Positions 33,265 to 41,563 of a DNA stretch of 64,000 nucleotides are shown in pieces; position 1 is the first letter of the stretch, and each line of letters begins with the position of its first letter. The translations under genes were made by a program, and so were the position numbers. The notes under the pieces are model-generated. The model worked only from the letters and a program-made list of their open reading frames with translations. It was not told where the DNA came from and ran no database searches. Source of the stretch: CAG-390 sp045541375 (GTDB taxonomy: Bacteria; Bacillota; Clostridia; Oscillospirales; CAG-272); the NCBI GenBank assembly GCA_045541375.1, contig JAZQJB010000087.1, positions 1 to 64,000 on the forward strand. The letters run 5' to 3'.

Positions 33265-34256
33265 TGGGATTTTTTGCAAAAATAATGGCGTTTATCGCCG
33301 CAGCGATCATTCAGGGCACCCCTCTTCTTTTCGGAGCTACGGGTGAGATCATAACCGAGAAGAGCGGTAACCTCAACCTCGGTATTCCCGGTATAATGTA
33401 TATAGGCGGTATCTCCGGAATCATCGGCGGATATCTTTACGAGCACTTCTGCGCCGAGCCCGTTCCGATCCTTTGCGTTCTCATTTCTCTGCTTGCATCG
33501 GTCATTGGCTCAACGTTTATCGCTTTTATTTACAGCTTCCTCACCATCACCCTCAAGGCAAATCAGAACGTCGTCGGTCTTGCGCTGACCACACTCGGTG
33601 TCGGTCTCGGTAACTTCTACGGCGGCTCGCTCCTCAAATTCTTCGGTGAAAGCGGCTCTATCTCGCTCTTTATCACGGGTAACGCTTATAAGACGAAGAT
33701 CCCCTTCCTTTCCGATCATCTCGGAATCGTGGGCGAAACCTTCTTCTCATTCGGTTTCCTTGTATATCTCGCAATCATCATCGCAATTCTTTCGCAGTGG
33801 TTCATCAACCGCACACGCGTAGGCCTTAACCTCCGCGCGGTCGGTGAAAACCCCGCAACCGCAGATGCTGCGGGCATCAACGTTTCACTTTACAAGTACG
33901 TTGCCACATGCGTTGGCGGTGCTATCGCGGGACTTGGCGGACTTTACTTCGTTATGGACTATACCACCGGCGCTTGGACCAACAATGGCTTTGGCGACCG
34001 CGGATGGCTTGCAATCGCAATCGTAATCTTCGCGCTGTGGAAGCCGAGAAGCGCGATCTTCTCGTCCTACATCTTCGGCGGACTTTATATCGCCAGCGTA
34101 TTCATCTCGGGACTTTCGGGCAGCACCAAGGAGCTTATCAAGATGCTCCCCTATCTCGTAACCATCGCAGTTCTCGTCTTTACAAGCTCTCGTAAAAAGC
34201 GTGAGCACCAGCCTCCCGCAGCGCTCGGACAGTCTTATTTCAGAGAAGAAAGATAA
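33264..34256 (+). CDS. Nucleoside ABC transporter permease (NupQ/YufQ-like)
   Basis: 330-residue second permease of the same transporter. It opens with ATGEIITEKSGNLNLGIPG (about residues 24-42), the permease signature of this class, and has the GLNLRAVGENPATADAAGIN coupling loop. The ATG overlaps the preceding stop (TAATG), which ties its translation to that of the first permease. The biotin ligase gene begins eight bases after its stop and may be transcribed with it. Confidence 0.92.
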   Translation: MGFFAKIMAFIAAAIIQGTPLLFGATGEIITEKSGNLNLGIPGIMYIGGISGIIGGYLYEHFCAEPVPILCVLISLLASVIGSTFIAFIYSFLTITLKANQNVVGLALTTLGVGLGNFYGGSLLKFFGESGSISLFITGNAYKTKIPFLSDHLGIVGETFFSFGFLVYLAIIIAILSQWFINRTRVGLNLRAVGENPATADAAGINVSLYKYVATCVGGAIAGLGGLYFVMDYTTGAWTNNGFGDRGWLAIAIVIFALWKPRSAIFSSYIFGGLYIASVFISGLSGSTKELIKMLPYLVTIAVLVFTSSRKKREHQPPAALGQSYFREER

Positions 34257-34263
34257 ATTCTAA

Positions 34264-34986
34264 ATGGAAATATTCAGATTTGAAACAATAGACTCGACCT
34301 TCGTTGAAGCGGGCAGACGTATGCGCGAGCTTTCCGACGGCGCGTATCTGTTTACCTCACGGGAACAGACCGCAGGCAGAGGGCAAGGAACTCATACCTT
34401 CTATTCTCCAAGAGATAACGGTATTTATGCTACGCTCCTTCTGGTAGGCGATTACGCCGACGTATGTATGCCTGCATTCTCATCCAAGCTCGGACCATTT
34501 GCAACGGTAACGATTACAAATGCCGTTCTTGATGCCTGCTCGGATTTCGATCAGCGACTCGGAATCAAGTGGCAAAACGACCTTCTTCTTGACGGAAAGA
34601 AGTATGGCGGTGTTATTACCGCAGTAACGGTAAAGGAAGGCAAGCTCACAACGATCAGGATCGGTTTCGGGATCAACACGGGATATGCCGATATGCCCGA
34701 CGAGCTTCGCGGCAGAGTGACCACTCTCGGACTTGACCCTGAGGATACCGAAAAGCTGATGATCGAGATCGCTGACAGGCTTTGCAACCACCTTCCCGAA
34801 GCCAAGCAAGAGGAGCTTTACAACGAATACGTTAAGTATTGCACCACCCCGGGCAGAAATATCATGCTACCCGACGGCAGATGCGCCACGGCTATAAGCA
34901 TTGCCTCTGATTTCTCGCTCATCTATTCCGTCGAGGGCAAACGCCCCGAATTCACAAACACAACCGCGGGACTTATAATCCTATGA
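34264..34986 (+). CDS. birA: Biotin--protein ligase, single catalytic domain
   Basis: 240-residue biotin ligase, attaching biotin via biotinyl-AMP to a lysine of acceptor proteins. Motifs are TAGRGQGTHTFYSP (about residues 37-50, a variant of GRGRRGR), IKWQNDLLLDGKKYGGV (variant of KWPNDI) and GFGINTGY. No helix-turn-helix domain is present, so it is not a repressor. It follows the nucleoside transporter closely and precedes a terminator. It shows that the cell has biotin-dependent enzymes elsewhere; none with a biotinyl lysine is visible in this window. Confidence 0.88.
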   Translation: MEIFRFETIDSTFVEAGRRMRELSDGAYLFTSREQTAGRGQGTHTFYSPRDNGIYATLLLVGDYADVCMPAFSSKLGPFATVTITNAVLDACSDFDQRLGIKWQNDLLLDGKKYGGVITAVTVKEGKLTTIRIGFGINTGYADMPDELRGRVTTLGLDPEDTEKLMIEIADRLCNHLPEAKQEELYNEYVKYCTTPGRNIMLPDGRCATAISIASDFSLIYSVEGKRPEFTNTTAGLIIL

Positions 34987-34989
34987 TAT

Positions 34990-35015
34990 AAAAGGGAGCT
35001 TTCGGGCTCCCTTTT
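34990..35015 (+). terminator. Rho-independent terminator after birA
   Basis: AAAAGGGAGC / GCTCCCTTTT stem closing the transporter-birA transcript. Confidence 0.8.
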
Positions 35016-35044
35016 CACATTGAATGGAATTAATTCATATTATG
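35016..35044 (+). promoter_or_regulatory. Possible mother-cell sigma (SigK/SigE-type) promoter for dpaAB
   Basis: CAC followed after 17 bp by CATATTATG resembles the sporulation mother-cell consensus (AC, then CATAnnnTA). No sigma-A pair is present here. The context, dipicolinate synthesis, is mother-cell specific in spore formers. Confidence 0.35.
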
Positions 35045-35075
35045 TAGTATAACTCTTATGATTGAGGACCTTAAT

Positions 35076-35975
35076 ATGGATAAAAATATAAAACTTGCAC
35101 TACTCGGCGGCGATGCAAGGCAATGCTATCTTGCAAGAGAACTCGCCGCGCGCGGCTTTGAAACTGCCGTTTGGGGGCTCGGCAAAGAGTTTGATATCGA
35201 CAAAGCCGTCAAATGCCGCGACGCCCGCAGCGCGATAGATTCAGCCTCCGCAGTCATTTTGCCCTTGCCCGCATCGCTTGACGGAATGACCGTTAATTGC
35301 AGCGACCCCGACTCCGACAAGCTCAAGCTTCTTACATTACTCGATTACATTGACGTACCAATCTTTGGCGGCAGACTCGGCGAGAGCTTCCGCCTTTCGG
35401 CATCCGCAAGAAAAAAGCACGTCATCGATTATTTTGAATCTGAAACGTTGCAGATAAAAAACGCCACCCCGACAGCAGAGGGAGCGATATATCTCGCAAT
35501 GCAGAATATGAAGAAGACTCTTTTCGGCAGCCGCGTTGCTGTTGTGGGATATGGCAGAATCGGCAGAATGCTCTCCTGCCTTCTCGCAAAAATGGGCGCA
35601 TCGGTTACGGTAGCCGCCCGAAATCTTCGCCAGCTTGCCGAGGCTTCTTCATTCGGAAACGATACAGTTCGCATTTCGTCATCCTACGCGCTCGGCGGTC
35701 TCGGACCTCTTTGTGAAGAAGGGGCTTTTGATGTAATATTCAATACCGTACCTGCCAGACTTTTCGATAAGGAAGTGATCGAGATGCTACCGAAAGATGT
35801 GTTGCTCATTGACCTCGCCTCCGTTCCCGGAGGAGTGGATTTTGCTGCATCCAAAGAGCGCGGAATAAATGCAATTTGGGCACTCTCGTTACCGGGAAAA
35901 TACGCACCCGAAAGCGCGGGCAAGATCATTGCCGACACGCTCGATGAACTCTTTGAAAGCGAGGGAATCGTATGA
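35076..35975 (+). CDS. dpaA: Dipicolinate synthase subunit A
   Basis: 299-residue NAD(P)-binding subunit of the enzyme that makes dipicolinic acid for the spore core from a lysine-pathway intermediate. Start MDKNIKLALLGGDARQCYL and later GSRVAVVGYGRIGRMLS (Rossmann, about residues 150-166) are typical of SpoVFA. The ATG chosen follows GAGGACCTTAAT; an ATG six codons upstream has no site. dpaB overlaps by four bases. It is strong evidence that the organism sporulates or descends from a sporulating lineage. Confidence 0.93.
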   Translation: MDKNIKLALLGGDARQCYLARELAARGFETAVWGLGKEFDIDKAVKCRDARSAIDSASAVILPLPASLDGMTVNCSDPDSDKLKLLTLLDYIDVPIFGGRLGESFRLSASARKKHVIDYFESETLQIKNATPTAEGAIYLAMQNMKKTLFGSRVAVVGYGRIGRMLSCLLAKMGASVTVAARNLRQLAEASSFGNDTVRISSSYALGGLGPLCEEGAFDVIFNTVPARLFDKEVIEMLPKDVLLIDLASVPGGVDFAASKERGINAIWALSLPGKYAPESAGKIIADTLDELFESEGIV

Positions 35976-36538
35976 AAATAGGTTTTTCTTTTTGCGGTTC
36001 CTTCTGCACCTTCGCGCCCGCCATCGAACAGCTTAAACGCCTTTCTGATTCGGGGCACGATATAGTTCCCATAATGAGCTTCAACGCATCTTCGATCGAC
36101 ACAAGATTCGGCAAAGCAAGAGAGCATATCGAAAGAATTGAAGCGCTTTGCGGAAGAAAAGTCATAAAGACCATCGAGGACGCCGAACCGCTCGGACCCA
36201 AGGAAAAACTTGATATGCTCATCATCTGCCCCTGCACGGGCAACACGCTTGCAAAGCTCGCTCTCGGAGTTACAGATACGCCCGTCACAATGGCAGCCAA
36301 AGCGCACCTTCGCGGCGACCGACCGCTGCTGATCGCTCTTGCGACAAACGACGGACTTTCCGCAAATCTCTCCAATCTGAATGCTATGCAAAAGCGGAAG
36401 AGTGTGTATTTCGTGCCTCTGCGGCAAGACGACCCCGAGATGAAACCGCATTCCCTGGTTTGTGATTTTTCAAAGCTCGGAGAAGCATTTTATGCCGCCA
36501 TCCGTCGCGAGCAGCTTCGCCCGCTGTTTCTTAATTGA
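35972..36538 (+). CDS. dpaB: Dipicolinate synthase subunit B
   Basis: 188-residue flavoprotein-like subunit (SpoVFB) of dipicolinate synthase. Residues GFSFCGSFCTFAPAI at the start, MLIICPCTGNTLAKLA and MAAKAHLRGDRPLLIALATN-type segments are characteristic. The ATGA overlap with dpaA couples translation. A terminator follows. Confidence 0.93.
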   Translation: MKIGFSFCGSFCTFAPAIEQLKRLSDSGHDIVPIMSFNASSIDTRFGKAREHIERIEALCGRKVIKTIEDAEPLGPKEKLDMLIICPCTGNTLAKLALGVTDTPVTMAAKAHLRGDRPLLIALATNDGLSANLSNLNAMQKRKSVYFVPLRQDDPEMKPHSLVCDFSKLGEAFYAAIRREQLRPLFLN

Positions 36539-36542
36539 TCCC

Positions 36543-36569
36543 ATCCTTCCCCTCGGGGAAGGATTTTTT
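36543..36569 (+). terminator. Rho-independent terminator after dpaB
   Basis: ATCCTTCCC / GGGAAGGAT with a short loop, followed by a run of six T. Confidence 0.85.
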
Positions 36570-36579
36570 ATATTATCTA

Positions 36580-36608
36580 TTGAATTTTATTTCTCTTTGT
36601 GGTATAAT
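36580..36608 (+). promoter_or_regulatory. Sigma-A promoter for metY-metA
   Basis: TTGAAT and TATAAT with a 17-bp spacer. The leader is only about 45 bases (with a small GCGCA hairpin), too short for a SAM riboswitch. Confidence 0.75.
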
Positions 36609-36659
36609 TACTATGAATTATTATTGTTTGCGCACAAAATGCGCGAAAGTGAGGAAAAA

Positions 36660-37943
36660 ATGTCTGATTTCAAGATCGAAACAAAATGTATTCAGTCGGG
36701 TTACAATCCCGGAAACGGAGAACCCCGCGTTCTTCCCATATACCAGAGCACTACTTATAAGTATTGCTCCTCCGAAGAGGTAGGTGACCTCTTTGACCTC
36801 AAGGCAGACGGCCACATGTATTCCCGCATCTCCAACCCCACGGTTGCAGAGGTAGAGAAGAAGATCACAGACCTCGAGGGCGGCACAGGTGCCATTCTCA
36901 CCTCGTCGGGTATGTCCGCGATCCTTCTTGCGGTTCTCAATATCACAAAGGCGGGACAGAACATCGTTTCTCTCTCCGCAATCTACGGCGGAACCGTCAA
37001 TCTTTTTGCCGTAACCCTTAAGCGCTTCGGCATCGAGGTTCGCTTTGCAACTTCTGCAATGAGCGACGAGGAGATTGAATCCCTTATCGATGAAAACACC
37101 CGTATGCTCTTTGGCGAGACTATTGCAAATCCCGCGCTCGACGTACTTGACTTCGACCGCTTTGCCGCGCTCGCTCATAAGAACGGCATTCCCTTCGTCG
37201 TCGATAACACCTTCCCGACCCCCATCCTTTGCCGTCCCTTTGAGCACGGATGTGACATCATCGTTCACTCCACCACCAAGTATATGGACGGCCACGCTAC
37301 CGTTGTCGGCGGTTGCGTAGTTGACGGTGGTAAGTTCGATTGGTCCGCAAACCCCGAAAAGTGGCCCGAGCTCAACGATCCCGATCCCTCCTACCACGGA
37401 GTTGCATACGTCAAGCAGTTCGGCAATGACGTCGCATACATAACCAAGGCGCGCGTTCAGCTCGTCCGCGATATGGGTATCCCCATGACCGCAATGAGCG
37501 CATTCCTTCTCAACCTCGGACTCGAAACCCTCCATCTCCGTATGGAAAGACATTGCTCGAACGCTCTTGCTGTGTCGAAGTATCTCTCCGCGCACGAGAA
37601 GGTCGAAAGCGTTTCCTATCCCGGACTCGAGGGCGATCCTCAGTATGAGCTCGCACAGAAGTATCTTCCCGATGGTTGCGCAGGCGTTATCTCCTTCGTA
37701 ATCAAGGGCGGCAGAGATGCAGCAGTTAAGTTTATGGATTCGCTCAAGCTCGCCGCAATCGTCGTTCACGTTGCAGACTCCCGCACAAGCGTGCTCAATC
37801 CCGCATCCACCACTCACCGCCAGCTCACCGACGAACAGCTCGTTGCCGCAGGTATTCCCGCAGGTCTTGTCAGACTTTCCGTCGGCACGGAGCATATCGA
37901 CGACATCATCGCCGATATCGAGCAGGCGCTTAAAAACGCTTAA
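36660..37943 (+). CDS. metY: O-acetylhomoserine sulfhydrylase
   Basis: 427-residue PLP enzyme of the Cys/Met metabolism family that makes homocysteine from O-acetylhomoserine and sulfide. PLP-binding motif IIVHSTTKYMDGH places the Schiff-base Lys about mid-protein, with EETIANPALDVLD-like and GTGAILTSSGMSAI segments. TGAGGAAAAA precedes the chosen ATG, discarding a 66-codon extension. metA follows after 14 bases and supplies the substrate, so the pair is a complete direct sulfhydrylation route. Confidence 0.9.
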   Translation: MSDFKIETKCIQSGYNPGNGEPRVLPIYQSTTYKYCSSEEVGDLFDLKADGHMYSRISNPTVAEVEKKITDLEGGTGAILTSSGMSAILLAVLNITKAGQNIVSLSAIYGGTVNLFAVTLKRFGIEVRFATSAMSDEEIESLIDENTRMLFGETIANPALDVLDFDRFAALAHKNGIPFVVDNTFPTPILCRPFEHGCDIIVHSTTKYMDGHATVVGGCVVDGGKFDWSANPEKWPELNDPDPSYHGVAYVKQFGNDVAYITKARVQLVRDMGIPMTAMSAFLLNLGLETLHLRMERHCSNALAVSKYLSAHEKVESVSYPGLEGDPQYELAQKYLPDGCAGVISFVIKGGRDAAVKFMDSLKLAAIVVHVADSRTSVLNPASTTHRQLTDEQLVAAGIPAGLVRLSVGTEHIDDIIADIEQALKNA

Positions 37944-37957
37944 TCAAGGAGGCTCAA

Positions 37958-38875
37958 ATGCCTATTAAGATACCCAATCTTCTCCCCGCGACTCAGACTC
38001 TGCTTGACGAAAACAACTTCGTTATGACAGAGACCCGCGCGATCACGCAGGACATCAGACCTCTGCATATCCTCATGCTCAACCTGATGCCGCAGAAGAT
38101 CACCACGGAAACGCAGATCGCGCGCCTGATCGGCAATACACCGCTTCAGGTCGAGCTCGAGTTGCTCCAGACCGCAACCCACAAGGCGACCCACACGTCC
38201 GCCGAGCATATGCTCGCGTTCTACAAGACCTTTGACGAGGTCAAACACAAAAAATACGACGGAATGATCATCACCGGCGCACCCGTCGAGCAGATACCCT
38301 TCGAAGAAGTTACCTATTGGGATGAACTCTGTGAGATCATGGAGTGGTCGAAAACAAACGTCACGTCCACCTTCCACATCTGTTGGGGCGCGCAGGCGGG
38401 GCTTGATTACCATTACGGAATCAAGAAATATCCGCTTGACTCAAAGCTTTTCGGCGTTTTTGAGCATACCGTAGACCGCCGTTCCTCGATGCTTTTCAGA
38501 GGCTTTGACGATAAGTTCTTCGTTCCTCATTCGCGCCACACCACCGTGCGCCTTGAGGACGTTGAGGCTTGCCCCGAGCTGAAGATCCTTTCAACCTCTC
38601 CCGTCGCGGGACTTTATGCCTGCGCAACAGACCGAGGCAGACAGATATTCATCACGGGACATTCCGAATATGACGCCGGAACGCTTAGAGCGGAATATCT
38701 CCGCGATAAAAACGCGGGCCTCCCCATCGAGATCCCCGTCAACTATTTCCCGAATGACGATGATACCCAGGAGCCCATCGTAACTTGGAGAAGTTGCGCA
38801 AATCTGCTTTATTCCAATTGGCTCAACTATTTCGTATATCAGACCACACCTTACGACAGAGAACAGATTAATTGA
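37958..38875 (+). CDS. metAA: Homoserine O-acetyltransferase (MetA type)
   Basis: 305-residue MetA-family acyltransferase: activates homoserine for methionine synthesis. Catalytic Cys142 lies in FHICWGAQAG; His and Glu follow in ITGHSEYD. Residue 111, which sets acyl specificity in this family, is Glu (TGAPVEQIP), the form linked to acetyl-CoA use; enterobacterial succinyl enzymes have Gly. This fits the adjacent acetylhomoserine sulfhydrylase. AAGGAGG precedes the ATG. Confidence 0.94.
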   Translation: MPIKIPNLLPATQTLLDENNFVMTETRAITQDIRPLHILMLNLMPQKITTETQIARLIGNTPLQVELELLQTATHKATHTSAEHMLAFYKTFDEVKHKKYDGMIITGAPVEQIPFEEVTYWDELCEIMEWSKTNVTSTFHICWGAQAGLDYHYGIKKYPLDSKLFGVFEHTVDRRSSMLFRGFDDKFFVPHSRHTTVRLEDVEACPELKILSTSPVAGLYACATDRGRQIFITGHSEYDAGTLRAEYLRDKNAGLPIEIPVNYFPNDDDTQEPIVTWRSCANLLYSNWLNYFVYQTTPYDREQIN

Positions 38876-38886
38876 GGAGTTAAGTT

Positions 38887-39693
38887 ATGAAACTTGCATC
38901 CGATTTCAGACAGTCCGCTCGCGATGCCCTCAAGGGTAAATGGGGACTTGCCGTTGTAACGGGCATTGTCGCAAGCATTCTCGGTGCATCAACACACGGC
39001 GGAGGCGGAGTCAGTTTTGACTTTTCCGGATTTAACAATTCCGATGTCGAAACCGAAATCAATATCCCGTCTGATTTTAATTTTGAGGAATTTCCCTCGC
39101 TCGAGGAGTTCTTCCCGAGTGTTGAACCTGCTTTTTGGGCAATCTTTGGCACAATATTTGCCGTGGGTCTGGCAATGGGTCTTCTTTTGGGAGTTGCTTT
39201 CTTCATCCTCGGAAGCATCGTATCTCCCGGATATGCAAAATTCAATCTCAATCTGATCGACGGCGAAACTGCCGAGGTCAACGATCTTTTCAAGTATTTC
39301 AAAAATTGGAGCAATATGGTTCTTGCGAATCTTCTTCGCTCGCTTTACATATTCCTTTGGAGCCTTTTGTGCTTTATCCCCGGAATTATAGCTTCTTATA
39401 CCTATGCCATGGTGCCGTACATTATGGCAGAGAATCCCGAACTCACCCCAAAGGAAGCCTGCGAGAGATCAAAGCAGCTCATGGACGGAAACAGACTGCG
39501 TCTTTTCTGCCTGACTTTCAGCTTCATCGGCTGGTCGTTCCTTTGCGCTTTGACTTGCGGAATCGGATATATTGTTCTTACCCCTTATATCGAAGCAGCC
39601 GTTGCCGATTTCTACCGTGAGATATCGGATACCCGTCCCGTTCCCGAACCCGACGAAAGTATCCCCGTTTACATCCCCGAATCACATATTTAA
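38887..39693 (+). CDS. DUF975 family membrane protein
   Basis: 268-residue membrane protein with an N-terminal cytosolic helix MKLASDFRQSARDALKGKWG, which is typical of DUF975. About five hydrophobic segments follow, and the conserved KEACERSKQLMDGNR-type loop lies near residues 190-205. An acidic region rich in Asn, Asp and Glu (about 40-75) lies between the first two helices. Function unknown. GAGGAG precedes the ATG; it is 11 bp from metA and may be co-transcribed. Terminator follows. Confidence 0.88.
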   Translation: MKLASDFRQSARDALKGKWGLAVVTGIVASILGASTHGGGGVSFDFSGFNNSDVETEINIPSDFNFEEFPSLEEFFPSVEPAFWAIFGTIFAVGLAMGLLLGVAFFILGSIVSPGYAKFNLNLIDGETAEVNDLFKYFKNWSNMVLANLLRSLYIFLWSLLCFIPGIIASYTYAMVPYIMAENPELTPKEACERSKQLMDGNRLRLFCLTFSFIGWSFLCALTCGIGYIVLTPYIEAAVADFYREISDTRPVPEPDESIPVYIPESHI

Positions 39694-39695
39694 TC

Positions 39696-39724
39696 AAAAA
39701 ACTCGCCGAAAGGCGAGTTTTTTT
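39696..39724. terminator. Bidirectional terminator
   Basis: AAAAAACTCGCC / GGCGAGTTTTTT stem with a GAAA loop, between two converging genes. Confidence 0.9.
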
Positions 39725-40232
39725 ACGGCATAAGAAAGATCCTTCGCCTGATAAGATCGCAGAATAGAAAAAGCGGCATCAAGGTAAGATAATGATAAAC
39801 AAACAGCCCGGGCAATTCGGTTGCATAGATAACGGATATCGGCAAAAAGGAAGAGAAGAGCCCGATGATCAAAGAGTAAACGCAAGCCGCAATTGCCGCA
39901 AAAGCAGATTTAAGCGCAAGATGAAATCTGCGGTAGAAAATATTTTTCTCGAAAAAATATATCAAAAGAGAAAATATGACCGAGAAGATAAATTCATATA
40001 TCAAGCTTGATCTCAAAACCGCATCGGGTAGCCATGAGTGCAAGGGCGTGTGAAAAAACGGATATGTGAAAGGGTACAAGGTCTCCGAAACGAAAACGCA
40101 GAGCTTGACGAATAAGATCGAGGTGAACGTTCTGAACATACCTCCGAGTATCGCGACGGTCGCCGCTTCTCCGTAACGTGATGAAAGAAAAATCTTTATC
40201 GGTGATTCTTCGCGAGGTTTGATAAACGGCAT
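39723..40232 (-). CDS. Small membrane protein of unknown function
   Basis: 169 residues with about four hydrophobic segments. I do not recognise the family. Size and topology resemble MreD-like or other envelope proteins, but no motif supports this. The chosen ATG follows AAAGGAGTCACAAAA; a 24-codon extension upstream lacks a site. It stands alone on its strand between two rightward units. Confidence 0.6.
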   Translation of the reverse strand: MPFIKPREESPIKIFLSSRYGEAATVAILGGMFRTFTSILFVKLCVFVSETLYPFTYPFFHTPLHSWLPDAVLRSSLIYEFIFSVIFSLLIYFFEKNIFYRRFHLALKSAFAAIAACVYSLIIGLFSSFLPISVIYATELPGLFVYHYLTLMPLFLFCDLIRRRIFLMP

Positions 40233-40312
40233 TTTTTGTGACTCCTTTGAGGTTTTATAGAAATTATTGACAAAAACATTATGATTAATGCCCGAAAAAT
40301 GCAATTTGCCTA

Positions 40313-40341
40313 TTGAAAAAACAATAAATATTTGATATAAT
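40313..40341 (+). promoter_or_regulatory. Sigma-A promoter for the second nagA unit
   Basis: TTGAAA and TATAAT with a 17-bp spacer, 29 bp before the ATG. Confidence 0.75.
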
Positions 40342-40369
40342 AATATAATGTATAACTATGGAGGTGCGC

Positions 40370-41524
40370 ATGAAGATCTTATTTGAAAATTGTAAAGTGT
40401 TCGATAGCTCAAACAGAATATTCAAGCAAAGGTCGATACTTGTTTCGGACGGTATCATCCTTGATCTTTTGCGCCACACCGACCGCCGTCCCGATGTCGA
40501 TTCGGTCATAGATTGCGGCGGCAGACAGGTGATCCCGGGGCTTATCGATATCCACACCCACGGCAGAGCCGGCGCAGACTTCAACACCGCCGATGCCGAT
40601 GATATGAGAAATATGGCGAAGTCCTATTCCGAATACGGAGTCACCTCGGTTTTCCCCACACTCGCCTCTGCGGAGTTCGAAAGCCTTTGCAATCAGGCAG
40701 AGCTTATCGACAGCCTCAAGGGCGACACCGACGGCGCTGAATTTCTCGGCGTTCATCTTGAGGGCAGATATCTCAATCCTTCCAAGGGCGGCGCACATAA
40801 TCCCGATCTTCTCGTTCTTCCGAATGCATCGGAGCTTGAAGAATTCGCGGGATGTTCAAAACTCCCTCTGCGCGTCAGCGCGGCTTATGAGCTCGAGGGC
40901 GGAGACGCATTTGCGGAAAAGGCAAAGGAGCTCGGCGCAACTCTTTCACTGGCTCATACAGCGGCTACTTACGGAGAGGCAAAAGAGATCTACCGCAAAC
41001 ATAAGGTGGCGTTCACGCATCTTTATAACTGTATGCCTCCCATTCATCACCGCGACGGCGGCACAGTCCTCGCCGCGTTCGAATCGGGCGGCTTCTGCGA
41101 GCTGATCTGCGACGGTCATCACATATCTCCCGAGATGGTTGCGTTCACCTACCGTATGATCGGTATGGACAGGCTTGTGCTTATCAGCGACTCAATGGAA
41201 GCAACCGCGCTTTCGGACGGTGAATACAGCATCGCGGGACTCCCCGTTTACGTTAAGGACGGCGTTGCACGAACCGCAAGCGGCAACCTCGCGGGCAGCA
41301 CACTCTCGCTTGTTCACGGCGTTGAAAATCTTGCAAAATTCGCAAATATCCCCATCGAGGATGCTCTTATCTGCGCCACACTAACTCCCGCCCGCGCTGT
41401 CGGACTTGAAAATAAAGTCGGAAAGCTTGCGGTCGGAAACCGCGCGGATTTCATAATCGGTTCGGTAAGCGGAAAGCATATCGAAGTCGAGCAGGTCTTC
41501 GTCGGCGGCGAAGAAGTATTTTAA
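40370..41524 (+). CDS. nagA: Second N-acetylglucosamine-6-phosphate deacetylase paralog
   Basis: 384-residue amidohydrolase with the same active-site spacing as the first NagA: His62/His64 in DIHTHG, Glu131 in HLEG, His196, His217 and Asp274 (LISDSMEA). The HAEGPF motif reads HLEGRY here, which changes residues near the metal site and may alter substrate range. GGAGGTGCGC precedes the chosen ATG; a slightly longer start (4 codons) begins inside that site. It leads metG and tatD with short gaps, an odd pairing that suggests the genes share transcription rather than function. Confidence 0.88.
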   Translation: MKILFENCKVFDSSNRIFKQRSILVSDGIILDLLRHTDRRPDVDSVIDCGGRQVIPGLIDIHTHGRAGADFNTADADDMRNMAKSYSEYGVTSVFPTLASAEFESLCNQAELIDSLKGDTDGAEFLGVHLEGRYLNPSKGGAHNPDLLVLPNASELEEFAGCSKLPLRVSAAYELEGGDAFAEKAKELGATLSLAHTAATYGEAKEIYRKHKVAFTHLYNCMPPIHHRDGGTVLAAFESGGFCELICDGHHISPEMVAFTYRMIGMDRLVLISDSMEATALSDGEYSIAGLPVYVKDGVARTASGNLAGSTLSLVHGVENLAKFANIPIEDALICATLTPARAVGLENKVGKLAVGNRADFIIGSVSGKHIEVEQVFVGGEEVF

Positions 41525-41563
41525 TTCTAAATTTGTAAAATAACGAAAGGACGGTCAAAAGGA

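Noticed and set aside
36609..36659. SAM riboswitch before metY
   Set aside because: The leader is only about 45 bases and lacks the SAM aptamer motifs.
36621..37895. Long open frame opposite metY
   Set aside because: Antisense shadow; metY has full PLP motifs.
41525..41563. T-box leader before metG
   Set aside because: The gap is 39 bases, with no T-box sequence.
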